Assembly: GCA_025602905.1 (NCBI GenBank)
Contig: JAHLKI010000001.1
Location: 248,001 to 312,000, forward strand
Reading direction: 5' to 3'
Length of the DNA stretch: 64,000 nucleotides
DNA from: Phlyctochytrium arcticum
Lineage: Eukaryota; Chytridiomycota; Chytridiomycetes; Chytridiales; Chytridiaceae
Numbering within the stretch: the stretch's first letter is position 1; every line of letters begins with the position of its first letter. The notes under the pieces were generated by a model. That model was given only the letters and a program-made list of their open reading frames with translations. It did not search any database and was not told where the DNA came from. Positions 55,917 through 64,000 of this stretch are shown here, piece by piece. Both the position numbers and the translations under genes were made by a program.

Positions 55917-57541
55917 ATGCGCATAAAATCCAGAGCAAACTTCTGGTTGACAACACTCAGTATCCTGTCACTTGCCACCTCGGAACCAACACTTGCCACC
56001 AACTTGTCAAGTCGTCAAGAATCACTGTTTTCGGATAGCAAGTTTGCGAATGGGTCGCTTGAAGGGTTTTGGACTGTAAGTACCATTTACGACAGCTGGG
56101 GTCAAACTCGCTCTAACCGACTTTACTGTTGTTCCAACTATTATAGTATGAGGAAATTGTGAGCAACACACAAAAGTTGGCCAACGATCAGCCACAGCTC
56201 GTGCAGTTTTCCTCTATCGGCAAATCATTACAGGAACGGTTAGTAACAGTGGACCCTTCTTGGCCGTTTGGCTGTGATTCTGAATTCGCTCGAATGTATA
56301 GAGAGATCCCGGCAATTCTGATTACGGACAGGGATGATACAAAAGTGCCAATAGACCAGCGACCATCAATAGTTTTTGCTGGGGCGCTTCGAGGAGATGA
56401 GCCGCTGACTGTAGCGGGTGTTTTGCAACTGATACAGTATCTGACAACGCAACGCCAGAACGATTCATTGGTCAATGCCACTCTCGCCAGTACCAGACTA
56501 TGGTTTGTTCCGGTTGTGAATGTGGATCGCTGGGCGGGGGCAAAGACAGTTTCGTCGCTGACCGCCAAGAACGCCAGGAGCGGTTGCGGCGCTGATGCCA
56601 CGAAATCCGGAGTGGATTTGTCCCGTAATTGGGGCTACATGTGGGATACCTACCTTCCCAACCGCGAATTGGCTGCAAACAAAGCGCTGTATGAGGATGA
56701 ATGTTCAGATGCTTTCCATGGGAAGGAACCCTTCAGCGAGCCTGAAACGAATGCGCTACAGAAGCTCATCATGGAAGTAAAACCTGCCTCGGTTGCATTT
56801 CTACGACAGGATAATGCGCCGACGACGTCTTCTGGTCTTGTTATTCCCTACACCTACCACCCGTCCAATATCAGCATTCAACATAATCAATTTAAGATCA
56901 TGAGACCCGACGATTCCGCGGTGTATCAAGGTCTAGGGGCGGAGGCCAATAAGGCCGTTGGGGGTAAATGGGTAGTTGGCACGGGATGGGAAGTTTGGAG
57001 TAAAACAATCTCGGGCTCGGAAGTTGACTGGGCTTTTGATCAAGCCAACGCGTTTGCCGTCATGGTGCGAATGAAGGAACCCTTAGGTTCTACAGGAATT
57101 GAGGCGACTTTGAACCAGGTAAGCAAATATGTTTCTTGAGCCTCTTTTCCAGTTCAACTGACAGATTCTATTTGTTTAAAATAGTATTTGAAGGGTACTC
57201 TAGCTCTAGCACATCATGCGCGAACTCTCCCGCCAAAGACCGCCAAGCCCAACAAATCTTCTATAGGGCACCGAATCGGCAAGGCCGTGACGCTTGGGCC
57301 TCTGGTCCTTGGTCTGATCCTCACCTTGATCCTTCTAGCCGCATATGCCACGGCCCGGTTCTTGGGCTACGACAAAATATGGGACCGTTTCACATTTTTC
57401 GTTCACCGAATGCGCCGCTGGCGTACGTACTCAAAGTACAAGGGTTTGGCTTCTACAGCCAAGGAGGGAGACGAAGCGGAGGAAGAGGAAGATTGGGGTT
57501 TCGAGCTCGACGACGGTGGTGAGCTGGGATATCGTGCATAA
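55917..57541 (+). CDS. membrane-anchored M14 carboxypeptidase homologue, probably catalytically dead
   Basis: About 480 residues. Signal sequence MRIKSRANFWLTTLSILSLA; then YEEIVSNTQKLANDQPQLVQ and IGKSLQEREIPAILIT, typical of the start of zinc carboxypeptidases. Where active enzymes have HGxE, this has AGALRGDEPLTVAG, with Arg for the first zinc His. DLNRNF is DLSRNW. The strand that normally bears the second zinc His reads ASVAFLRQDN, with no His. The region of the catalytic Glu (IELRD) reads AVMVRMKEP. A C-terminal helix LGPLVLGLILTLILLAAYAT anchors it, followed by an acidic tail. Introns at about 56080-56146, 56237-56302 and 57120-57183. Active-site alignments were done by eye. Confidence 0.8.
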
Positions 57542-57717
57542 GACCTGTCTACGCTGTCGCCTCTTATAATTAGTCCTATGTATATATGTAATTTCATGAC
57601 CCTGCATTTAGATCCATCCACCGTTATCCAACATCATTGGACAGAGCAATCAAAACTGGGTGCAAATTCTGCATGATTTTGAGTATAGGTAGGCAGATTA
57701 GACGCTAGAAATCATAA

Positions 57718-57800
57718 GCACCTTTGGCCGAGTTGGTCTAAGGCGTCGGTCTCAAGTTCCGATCTCGCAAGAGGCGCGAGTTCGAATCTCGCAGGGTGCA
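57718..57800 (+). tRNA. tRNA-Leu (CAA anticodon)
   Basis: Cloverleaf: acceptor gcacctt paired with agggtgc, D-arm with ggccgagttggtctaaggc, anticodon loop ctcaagt giving CAA, long variable arm (gatctcgcaagaggc), T-arm with gttcgaatc. Type II with long variable arm is right for leucine. No intron. A run of five T follows within 10 bases, fitting a Pol III terminator. Confidence 0.93.
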
Positions 57801-58292
57801 ATTCCATTTTTGTCTTTTGCTCGAGGCAGCGCGATGCCTGATCACTTTTGCGGCCTCGAAAATCCTGATCATGGCCATCATATCATGCTCATTCATTCAT
57901 CTTGTGGTGTACAAGTAAAAGTTCTCCCCGGTGGCGAATGATAGGTTCTATCGGCAATGCTTGGCTTGTACATGATCGGTCGAAGTCATTCATGCAGGTC
58001 TGATGGGATGGGATGTCCCTAAACGTTTTGATGCCCCTACTGCCCTAGTTCCCGTACATGCAATCGAATGAAACCACCCAGGTATATATAACGGTGGATT
58101 CATGGTGTATATCAGTATGAGACATGGAATCGTCGGGGCGAGTATGTATGATATACCATACCATAGGGCCCACAACAACTCCAGAACAACTCAAATCAGA
58201 GAGGTGTGCAAGATCCAAAGGGTTGCAAAAACAAAAACGCTGGAATACAAACAGATGTGGAGGGCAGCTGCGCATCATTTTTCATCGAAAAA

Positions 58293-58375
58293 GCACCTTT
58301 GGCCGAGTTGGTCTAAGGCGTCGGTCTCAAGTTCCGATCTCGCAAGAGGCGCGAGTTCGAATCTCGCAGGGTGCA
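58293..58375 (+). tRNA. tRNA-Leu (CAA anticodon), second identical copy
   Basis: Base-for-base copy of the tRNA at 57718-57800, 575 bp downstream, same strand, again without intron. Followed by a T-rich terminator (attttt, then ttttttt). Flanks differ, so only the gene body (and the nearby T run) is shared. Confidence 0.93.
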
Positions 58376-58677
58376 CTTACATTTTTGCTTTTTTTGCGTG
58401 GGTAGGTGTGGGAATCGCTGCTGCCGGGACAATCGAGGATCCTTTTTTTCGTGACAAGGAAGAAGACTTCTGCAGCGTTTTTGGACATAGATTATGGATT
58501 TTTGAGGTCCCAGCGTTGGGTCTTGAATTGCGTTCAAATTGTGTTAGCGATGTATCGAATGAGGCTAATTAGGATAGGTTGGTGAGACTCAAACCAACTA
58601 TTTAGACGAGGGTCAGTTTGGGGAAGGAAGAACTATAACATTTGGTTGAAGTTCAACATTTTATGGTCTATATAAAC

Positions 58678-58722
58678 GCAGAGTGGGCACGCTGAGCCGC
58701 GCTCCCAGTGTGCCCACTCTGC
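58678..58722. repeat. 17-bp inverted repeat able to form a strong hairpin
   Basis: Left arm gcagagtgggcacgctg (58678-58694) and right arm cagtgtgcccactctgc (58706-58722) pair along their full length with one G-T wobble, around an 11-base GC-rich loop. It sits just before the broken C2-gene copy. Could be a relic of a transposon end, a structured RNA, or a protein-binding palindrome. Confidence 0.75.
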
Positions 58723-58743
58723 AAGACTACGCCGGTAGCGCCT

Positions 58744-58930
58744 CGTCAAAGGCCGCAACTTGCAAGTCCAAAGAGTCAGCGCAGCATGTATAGGGAGCGA
58801 AGATACTGCGACCAGAACCGATACCTATTGTACCGTCTCGTGCAGTGCAACGTACATCGACGAAAAGTGGAACTACATTGTAAGTAGCTCTACGTTTGAC
58901 TGTTGTTTTTTCCAAGGCTAATATTCCACG
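58744..58930 (+). pseudogene. degenerate partial copy of the secreted C2-domain gene
   Basis: Aligns with part of the first exon and first intron of the intact gene at 61454: shared blocks include gcaactt/cctgcaagt, ggagcgaagata, gaaccgat, caacgtaca, gacgaaaagtggaact, then the intron-like gtaagt and a ttgttttttccaaggctaat block. The signal-peptide start and the second exon are missing and internal indels break the frame. Confidence 0.7.
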
Positions 58931-58941
58931 TGGAACAATGG

Positions 58942-60280
58942 CTACCGGTCTGCTGCCGACACGGATTCCACCCAGTCTTCTATTCCTCGTCCTCCATCTC
59001 CTTGATATAAACGCTGGCCGGGACCATCCATCAAGCGCAGTAATTCCTCGTAGTCATCATCCGGTAGAATGAGCGCTCCGCGCGCATCGTATTCCAGCTC
59101 CCAATCGTCCCACATGTCCAAGTCTTCTTGACTGTCATGATCTTTGACGATGGGTCTAATTGTATCAAGACGATTCTTCAACAGCCAATTTACCGCACTG
59201 CCAGTTTCCTTCATGTACTTTTCCAGCTCCCCAACGGCGAGGCGAGATGCATTTTTGATCTTCGTCGGTCACCGGTATGAATAGATGTGGTTCGAACATA
59301 CACTGATAGCGTTGCAGAGGAATGTACTGTACGGGGGACTGATAGCCATTAACCGGAGGGGCGATAATTTTGTAGGCGCCAGGGTCCGTCATTGGGCTTG
59401 CAGGTCGAAGGAACTGGCGGGTTCGTTCGATGTCTTCTCCTGGATGAAAGGAAGCGTCGTCGTCAAGGGCCTTGCCTCTTCTGGTGGTTAATAGCGCACA
59501 GGTCAAGACGCCATTCATAGCCTTGCGGAGGATCACAATGACTCGCGGGATAGCTGTGGAAGCAGAAAGGATGTCACTGATGGAGTTGTTCGACGAGGTC
59601 TAGACTGCAGCAAGCCTTATAGAGGTGTCCAAGTTTCATGTTCAGGAAGGACTCTACGGCAGTCATCTTCACCTTCTCCTTCGTATGTGGAAGTTGAAAG
59701 GTCTGTTTCAGGACATTTGTTCAAGTAATCACGTGTCACCTTCCGAACTGCAAACTCCCCGTCGGCGGCTGGTGGCATCACTGAACATCCTTCAACATCA
59801 TTCAAACACGCTTTCATGAATGGTCAGGCTGGACGTGGACCGTACATCATCATGCGTTGGGGGGTGATCTCGCCACATGCGGTCTACATCCTCGAAGCCG
59901 GCGCATGTGAGCATCGTTTCCGTGGCAGCGTCAAGTGAAGAGCTCGGCTGGAGTCGACCACTCACTCCCATCGCCACTGCCTTCGACCCAGCATATGGAG
60001 TCCGCAACGCAAAGTTCAGGAACGGGTATCGGAACTGCAAGAAGTAGACTTGTACCATTGGCATTTGGGCGTATGCCATTCGACGACCCGTATAATACCA
60101 ATTCAAAAATAACAGAAGGCAAGCGCGAGATATGATGATGCCGTAGCAAGCGCCGAGCGTGCAGGGCGATGCTGTCGGCGCTGCAGGAATGAGCAAGAAT
60201 CGATCAATGCTGGCTAATCGGAAGGGAGAGAGGGTCTGGCTCCACGGATTGTGCTTTAGTTTCAATACAAACATATCCAT
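58942..60280 (-). CDS. unknown gene with a likely frameshift, possibly a pseudogene
   Basis: Not recognised. The C-terminal part is convincing protein (EKYMKETGSAVNWLLKNRLD, then an acidic run DLDMWDDWELEYDARG and DDDYEELLRLM). The preceding segment (PVNGYQSPVQYIPLQRYQCM, then FEPHLFIPVTDEDQ) is in a different frame: it shifts near 59250, where DEDQ should continue into NASRLAVGELEKYM. One inserted base would join them. Upstream pieces (59617-59817; 59800-60280 with QFRYPFLNFALRTPYAGSKA) may be earlier exons. This is either a sequence error or a decaying gene. Confidence 0.45.
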
Positions 60281-61453
60281 GCGGGGGAGGGGTAATCGTC
60301 CCCGTTCACGTTACCGCTGCGATCTCGTCCAGCGAAGACATCATATTTTTACTACTGCTCCTGATGCTAAAAAGGCGCGAATTTGAGAGATGCCACCTCT
60401 CCGGGACTATTGCCAATGCAACCTGAGGGTCGGCGATGCGCTCGACGTAGACAGAAGAGTGTCTACGCACTCAGTGGAGAATGTTGTCGGCGGAGAGTCG
60501 AGGTATCCCATTTTATGTCAACTACACTTTTCTAACGTATTTTCGCGTACTCGCGTACGCGCATTGCCCCAGACAAGGACGTGCTGCAACAGACGCTTCA
60601 GTAGTTCCTGCGGGGGAGGGGGGCATTGGTAGTCGTCCAGCTCTGCTACAGTGTGCGAATGCCTGTCCCTGGAACAGGACGAGAAGGAGCGCAGACTTCC
60701 AAAGTGTGGGGTATGGGTGCGGCGCAAATCCCGCTCAAGACAGCGTTTTTGCGTGCGTGTCTTTGCCCACTGAGGTTCCCCAATACCGTGGCAATAGAGA
60801 CCCAACCCGAGACGCCAGGGCAGGATTGTTGCCGTTCAGGACCTATGCGCGTGATAGGTGGGCGCGTTTACCCGTGACGGAACAAAGTATTCGGAGCGTC
60901 CAAGGGTTTCCACCCGTTAACAACGCGCACAGCGTGAGTATTAGTTTATGGATGAAGTGGTAGCGTTTCTACGCCGGCCATTGCGAGTGCGTGGCTCGAA
61001 ATTCTGGTCAGGATGCCTGGAGCAAGATCATATTTTGGTTATTTGCCTCGGATCTTGACGATTTCCGCTGGTAGAGTTCTTGAGATCGCTATTATTTCTT
61101 TATCCCTCTGACAGTTGTCTCTGTATTGTTGGGTTATATGGGCGCGTTTAGACCGCACAGAGCACAGTCTTTTGGTAGGAACGTGCAAAGCGTGTGGATT
61201 AGTTGCAGTAGAGACACTCTCTGTCCATGCTTTTCAATCCGGGGTTCCTTCTTCCCTCGCCAAGATAATGACGTCCATCGTACACTTGACCGAAAAATAT
61301 GATAAAGTCGTGAGCAAACTGTTTGTCCAGAGAGTCCCCATTTCCACTCATCAGGGCCGACATATATAATGTCCGTAAAAATTCCGCAAGGACCGCTTTA
61401 AATTCCGTTGTCAGATCCAAAGTTTCCCAATTCACCCCTCGACACCATAGATA
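60281..61453. other. 1.2 kb intergenic, no gene identified
   Basis: Open frames run through parts of both strands (60481-60963 plus, 60518-60805 minus), but neither has a domain or convincing splice context. The blocks gggcgcgttta (about 60860 and 61140) recur. The right end is the promoter of the C2 gene. Confidence 0.35.
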
Positions 61454-61966
61454 ATGCACGTATCATCCCTCCTGGTTATTCTGCTGCCCTTCCTCGCCGC
61501 TGCCGCGCCGGTCGAGCCTCGTCAACGTGGCAACCTGCAAGTTTATATTGCCAGCGCATCATGTCTAAGGAGCGAAGATACAGTGACCCGAACCGATCCC
61601 TACCTGACCATTTCCTACAATGGCGGTGCGGCACAACGTACAGCGACGAAAAGTGGAACTAAATTAGTCGAGTTGTAAGTTTTACATTCCATGTTGTTTT
61701 TTTCCCAGGCTAATTGTCAACAACAATTGTTTCCGTTCGTTAGCGATGAGACTATGGACTTTTCATCTTCCTCGTCATCCTCGTCATCCTCGTCGCGAAC
61801 ACTCAAGATTGTCGCAAAGGATTCGGATGTGGTTCGTGACGATACGATCGGACGGGCTACAGTGGATCTCAACTCGGTTGATACGTCGCGACCTATTACG
61901 GTTGAATTGAAACATTTGGCTGGCTTGAGGTTTGCGGGTGTTGTCACGTTAATGGTCACGGAGTGA
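61454..61966 (+). CDS. small secreted C2-domain protein
   Basis: About 145 residues from two exons. Signal peptide MHVSSLLVILLPFLAAAAP. One C2-like beta-sandwich: NLQVYIASASCLRSED, TRTDPYLTISYNGGAAQRTA, TKSGTKLVEF, DETMDFSS, then a 12-residue polyserine insert, RTLKIVAKDSDVVRDDTIG and RATVDLNSVDTS. Asp residues in TRTDPYL and KDSDVVRDD match the calcium-loop positions. Typical C2 domains are cytosolic, so secretion is unusual. The intron is at about 61677-61744. aataaataaa after the stop may be the poly(A) signal. A broken copy lies at 58744. Confidence 0.8.
61762..61798 (+). repeat. triplet microsatellite coding for polyserine
   Basis: Runs of tcc/tcg/tca triplets within the C2 gene encode about 12 consecutive serines. 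Prone to length change. Confidence 0.7.
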
Positions 61967-62224
61967 TGAGAAGAATGGTTGTGTTTTCGGTTGAGGGTGT
62001 GTTTTGGTCCCCTCCGTTCTCTTCCCCCCAAAGTTTTCATCAGAAAGCTTTCAAACCGTGTAAATATTTTGTAATCTGCAGTGTTGTAAATAAATAAAAA
62101 AATCAATCTTGCCCGAATTTCCACAATCAAAAAAAGGCATATTGCATGGATGAAGAATAATATTATGTACAGAGTAGATGCTAATGTCCGTGATTCTATG
62201 GTAGTGATTAGTGCCCAAGACAGT

Positions 62225-63986
62225 CTATGACCGTGCCAAAAGGTTTAGCAAAAAAGCAGTCCCGGCCAGTCCCGCCAACGCGAAAAACACAGCCTGAGGA
62301 TAATTGTCTGATGTTGCCGAGTATAAGGCACTCGTCCCCTAAGATGTATGGCGTGAATACGAGACTGCGCAAAAGTAAACTCACAAAGCCTGGACTTACC
62401 CTGATGAAAAGGAGCATTGTGAGGGTTGTGATGGTATGATACATTGCATTGACTATGCCGACAATGCGAGCTGGAACCCGATCGAGGATGACTGAGCGAG
62501 TCAAAATATCAGCTTGTGCACCAAAACCTTCCACAATCACCGCTGGGATAGACAATAATCAGTCATGTAGCCAATTGGAAGCGAAATAAGCAATTCTCAC
62601 CGGCGTAAACCATCCAAGAACTAGTGGCCATACTCAACAGGGCAATGTACACAAACTCAAAGAAACTAAATATTCGAAGCTGGTATAGTCCCAACTTGGC
62701 CTCTGTCCGGCGCCGCACTTCCTCATCTTCATCCTCTTCAGAATACTCTGTCGTGTCTGAAGCCGAGTCATCCAGAATTTCATTGACGGAGATGGGATTA
62801 TCAATCACGTCCTGAGTTGCTTCCTCGCGAGCGGCCGAGTTCCATCTGTTTGTGATGATTTTTTTCAATTGGGGAATGATGATTAAGCTGCCGATTGCGA
62901 CGACTGTAGACACTTCCACCATGAAGAGAGTATTTTCCCAGGTTTTCCATTGGAATTGTTGAAGGGCGTAGTAAGGCATGACAAACATGACCGAGTTCAT
63001 GATTCCCACGCATATTATGCCGGAAAGAACGATGAGGTTGGGAAGAATGCGAACGATGCGAGTGAGCTCTTTTATGTTTCTCCACAGGCGACGAGCTATC
63101 GAGATATTGGATCTGGGGCGGGGCTCATCAGTGTCATTGTCGTCTTGGATTGCCAACGTTTCAGGAACAATAAGAATGCTGGTTCCTACGGCAATCATCA
63201 TAGCTATGCTTCCGATTGCAAAGGTAGGAATAAAACTGTCGGTTTTCTAAAGAACAACTCTTAGATTAGAGCCGAATCAATTTGCTCTTTGTGTGTCAGG
63301 TACGCACCTTGACCAACCAACCCCCCAAAAGACTACCCCCAACCAGCGACCCACGCGCAAAACCACCCACTACCCCCAGTGCTGTGGCCCGATCGTTCGG
63401 TGCCGTGTCGGATATACAACTAAAGACCAGAGATGTGGCAGCTATCGAACCTCCCGTCAAGCCCATAATGATCTTGGACGCCACCAGATAGTTGGCGCTC
63501 AGTCGGTAATAGAGTACAAGGAAAGGTGCCATTGCGTCCACCAGAATGCCAAACAATGCCAGTATGAGGAAGGGTCGTCGACCAAACCGATCCGACAGAT
63601 GCCCAGTCAAAAGCGAGACGAACGCGCCTAGAGTCAATCGTACACCTTGTAAGCATGAATCACATATGAGCACAGACTGCTCGGCTTACTAGGCAAGACC
63701 AGTATCAGAACCAAGTTGGCCGAGAATCGTGCCGCTGGGTTGAGAACCTCTGAAATCCCGCAATCACGCTGCCCGTCAAGCTGTGGACGCAAAATGTCTG
63801 GCGAAGATGAGTCCGGTCCATAGTACGCTTCTACAATAGATGATCCGAATCTGTTCAGCACCCGATTGGGCAAAGAGGACGAGGTTTCGCTTACCACAAA
63901 ACATTGCGATTAAGGCTTGTTCAAAGGTCTGCCCAACGATGGATAATGCAAAGTTGATCAATGCTGCCAGCACGGCAAATCTTTTT
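62225..63986 (-). CDS. major facilitator superfamily transporter, 5' end beyond window
   Basis: Twelve-helix secondary transporter; the first exon lies past the right edge, and the earliest coding seen follows an acceptor at about 63987 (FAVLAALINFALSIVGQ). Motif A is present as GHLSDRFGRRPFLILALF. Helices 4-6 include IIMGLTGGSIAATSL and ALGVVGGFARGSLVGGSLLG. An acidic cytosolic loop (SEEDEDEEVRR) divides the halves. The C-terminal half includes RIVGIVNAMYHTITTLTML, and an intron at about 62347-62407 leads to TSALYSATSDNYPQAVFFAL and AGTAFLLNLLARS. Substrate unknown. Confidence 0.88.
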
Positions 63987-64000
63987 TAAAGTAAACATGG

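Noticed and set aside
60481..60963. 160-codon plus-strand frame
   Set aside because: No recognisable domain, overlapped by an equally open antisense frame.
1..64000. CRISPR arrays, bacterial operons, prophage or riboswitches
   Set aside because: Eukaryotic intron-bearing sequence throughout; no regularly spaced repeats or such elements seen.

Overview
This is a fungal nuclear genome window. Genes are split by short GT-AG introns (mostly about 45-75 nt), are packed on both strands, and encode eukaryotic housekeeping proteins such as PMS1, alpha-MPP, mitochondrial acyl carrier protein, NIPSNAP, threonine dehydratase, AK6 and MSS4. A tubulin polyglutamylase subunit (TPGS1-like), a beta-thymosin and a CABLES-type cyclin-fold protein point to a flagellated, early-diverging fungus. 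I infer a chytrid, perhaps Spizellomycetales. The species is not provable from the sequence alone.

Layout. 0-9 kb: a possible relic of a coiled-coil family (-), mismatch-repair PMS1 (+), and a giant PH-domain coiled-coil protein (+). 9-19 kb: F-BAR/RhoGAP (-), TPGS1-like (+), M20 carboxypeptidase (-), a JmjC/cupin oxygenase (+) with a duplicated promoter copy upstream, and alpha-MPP (-). 19-24.7 kb: AK6/Fap7 (+), NIPSNAP (+), mitochondrial ACP (-), and an orphan seven-helix membrane protein (+). 24.9-30.7 kb: a secreted chitinase with one chitin-binding module and three tandem GH18 domains (-), then a small GPI-type secreted protein (-). 32.5-40.9 kb: a zinc-finger regulator (+), threonine dehydratase (-), a Fic-motif-like fragment (-), CABLES-like (-), and MSS4/RABIF (+). 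41-49.2 kb: a disordered Ser-rich protein (-), beta-thymosin (+), a PhoD-like phosphatase (-), a dead DDE transposase (+), and a 2-oxoglutarate oxygenase (-). 49.8-57.5 kb: a second seven-helix protein (-), a mucin-like type I membrane protein (+), and a membrane-anchored M14 carboxypeptidase homologue whose catalytic residues look lost (+). 57.7-64 kb: two identical tRNA-Leu(CAA) genes, a strong hairpin, a broken copy of a secreted C2 gene, a frameshifted unknown gene (-), the intact secreted C2 gene (+), and an MFS transporter that runs off the right edge (-).

Functional links are loose, as is usual for a eukaryotic chromosome. Themes are zoospore biology (tubulin modification, actin sequestration, F-BAR/RhoGAP membrane remodelling, orphan receptors), secreted or wall-facing proteins (chitinase, GPI protein, mucin-like sensor, C2 protein), and mitochondrial function. 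Exon boundaries were read by eye; those described as uncertain should be treated so.
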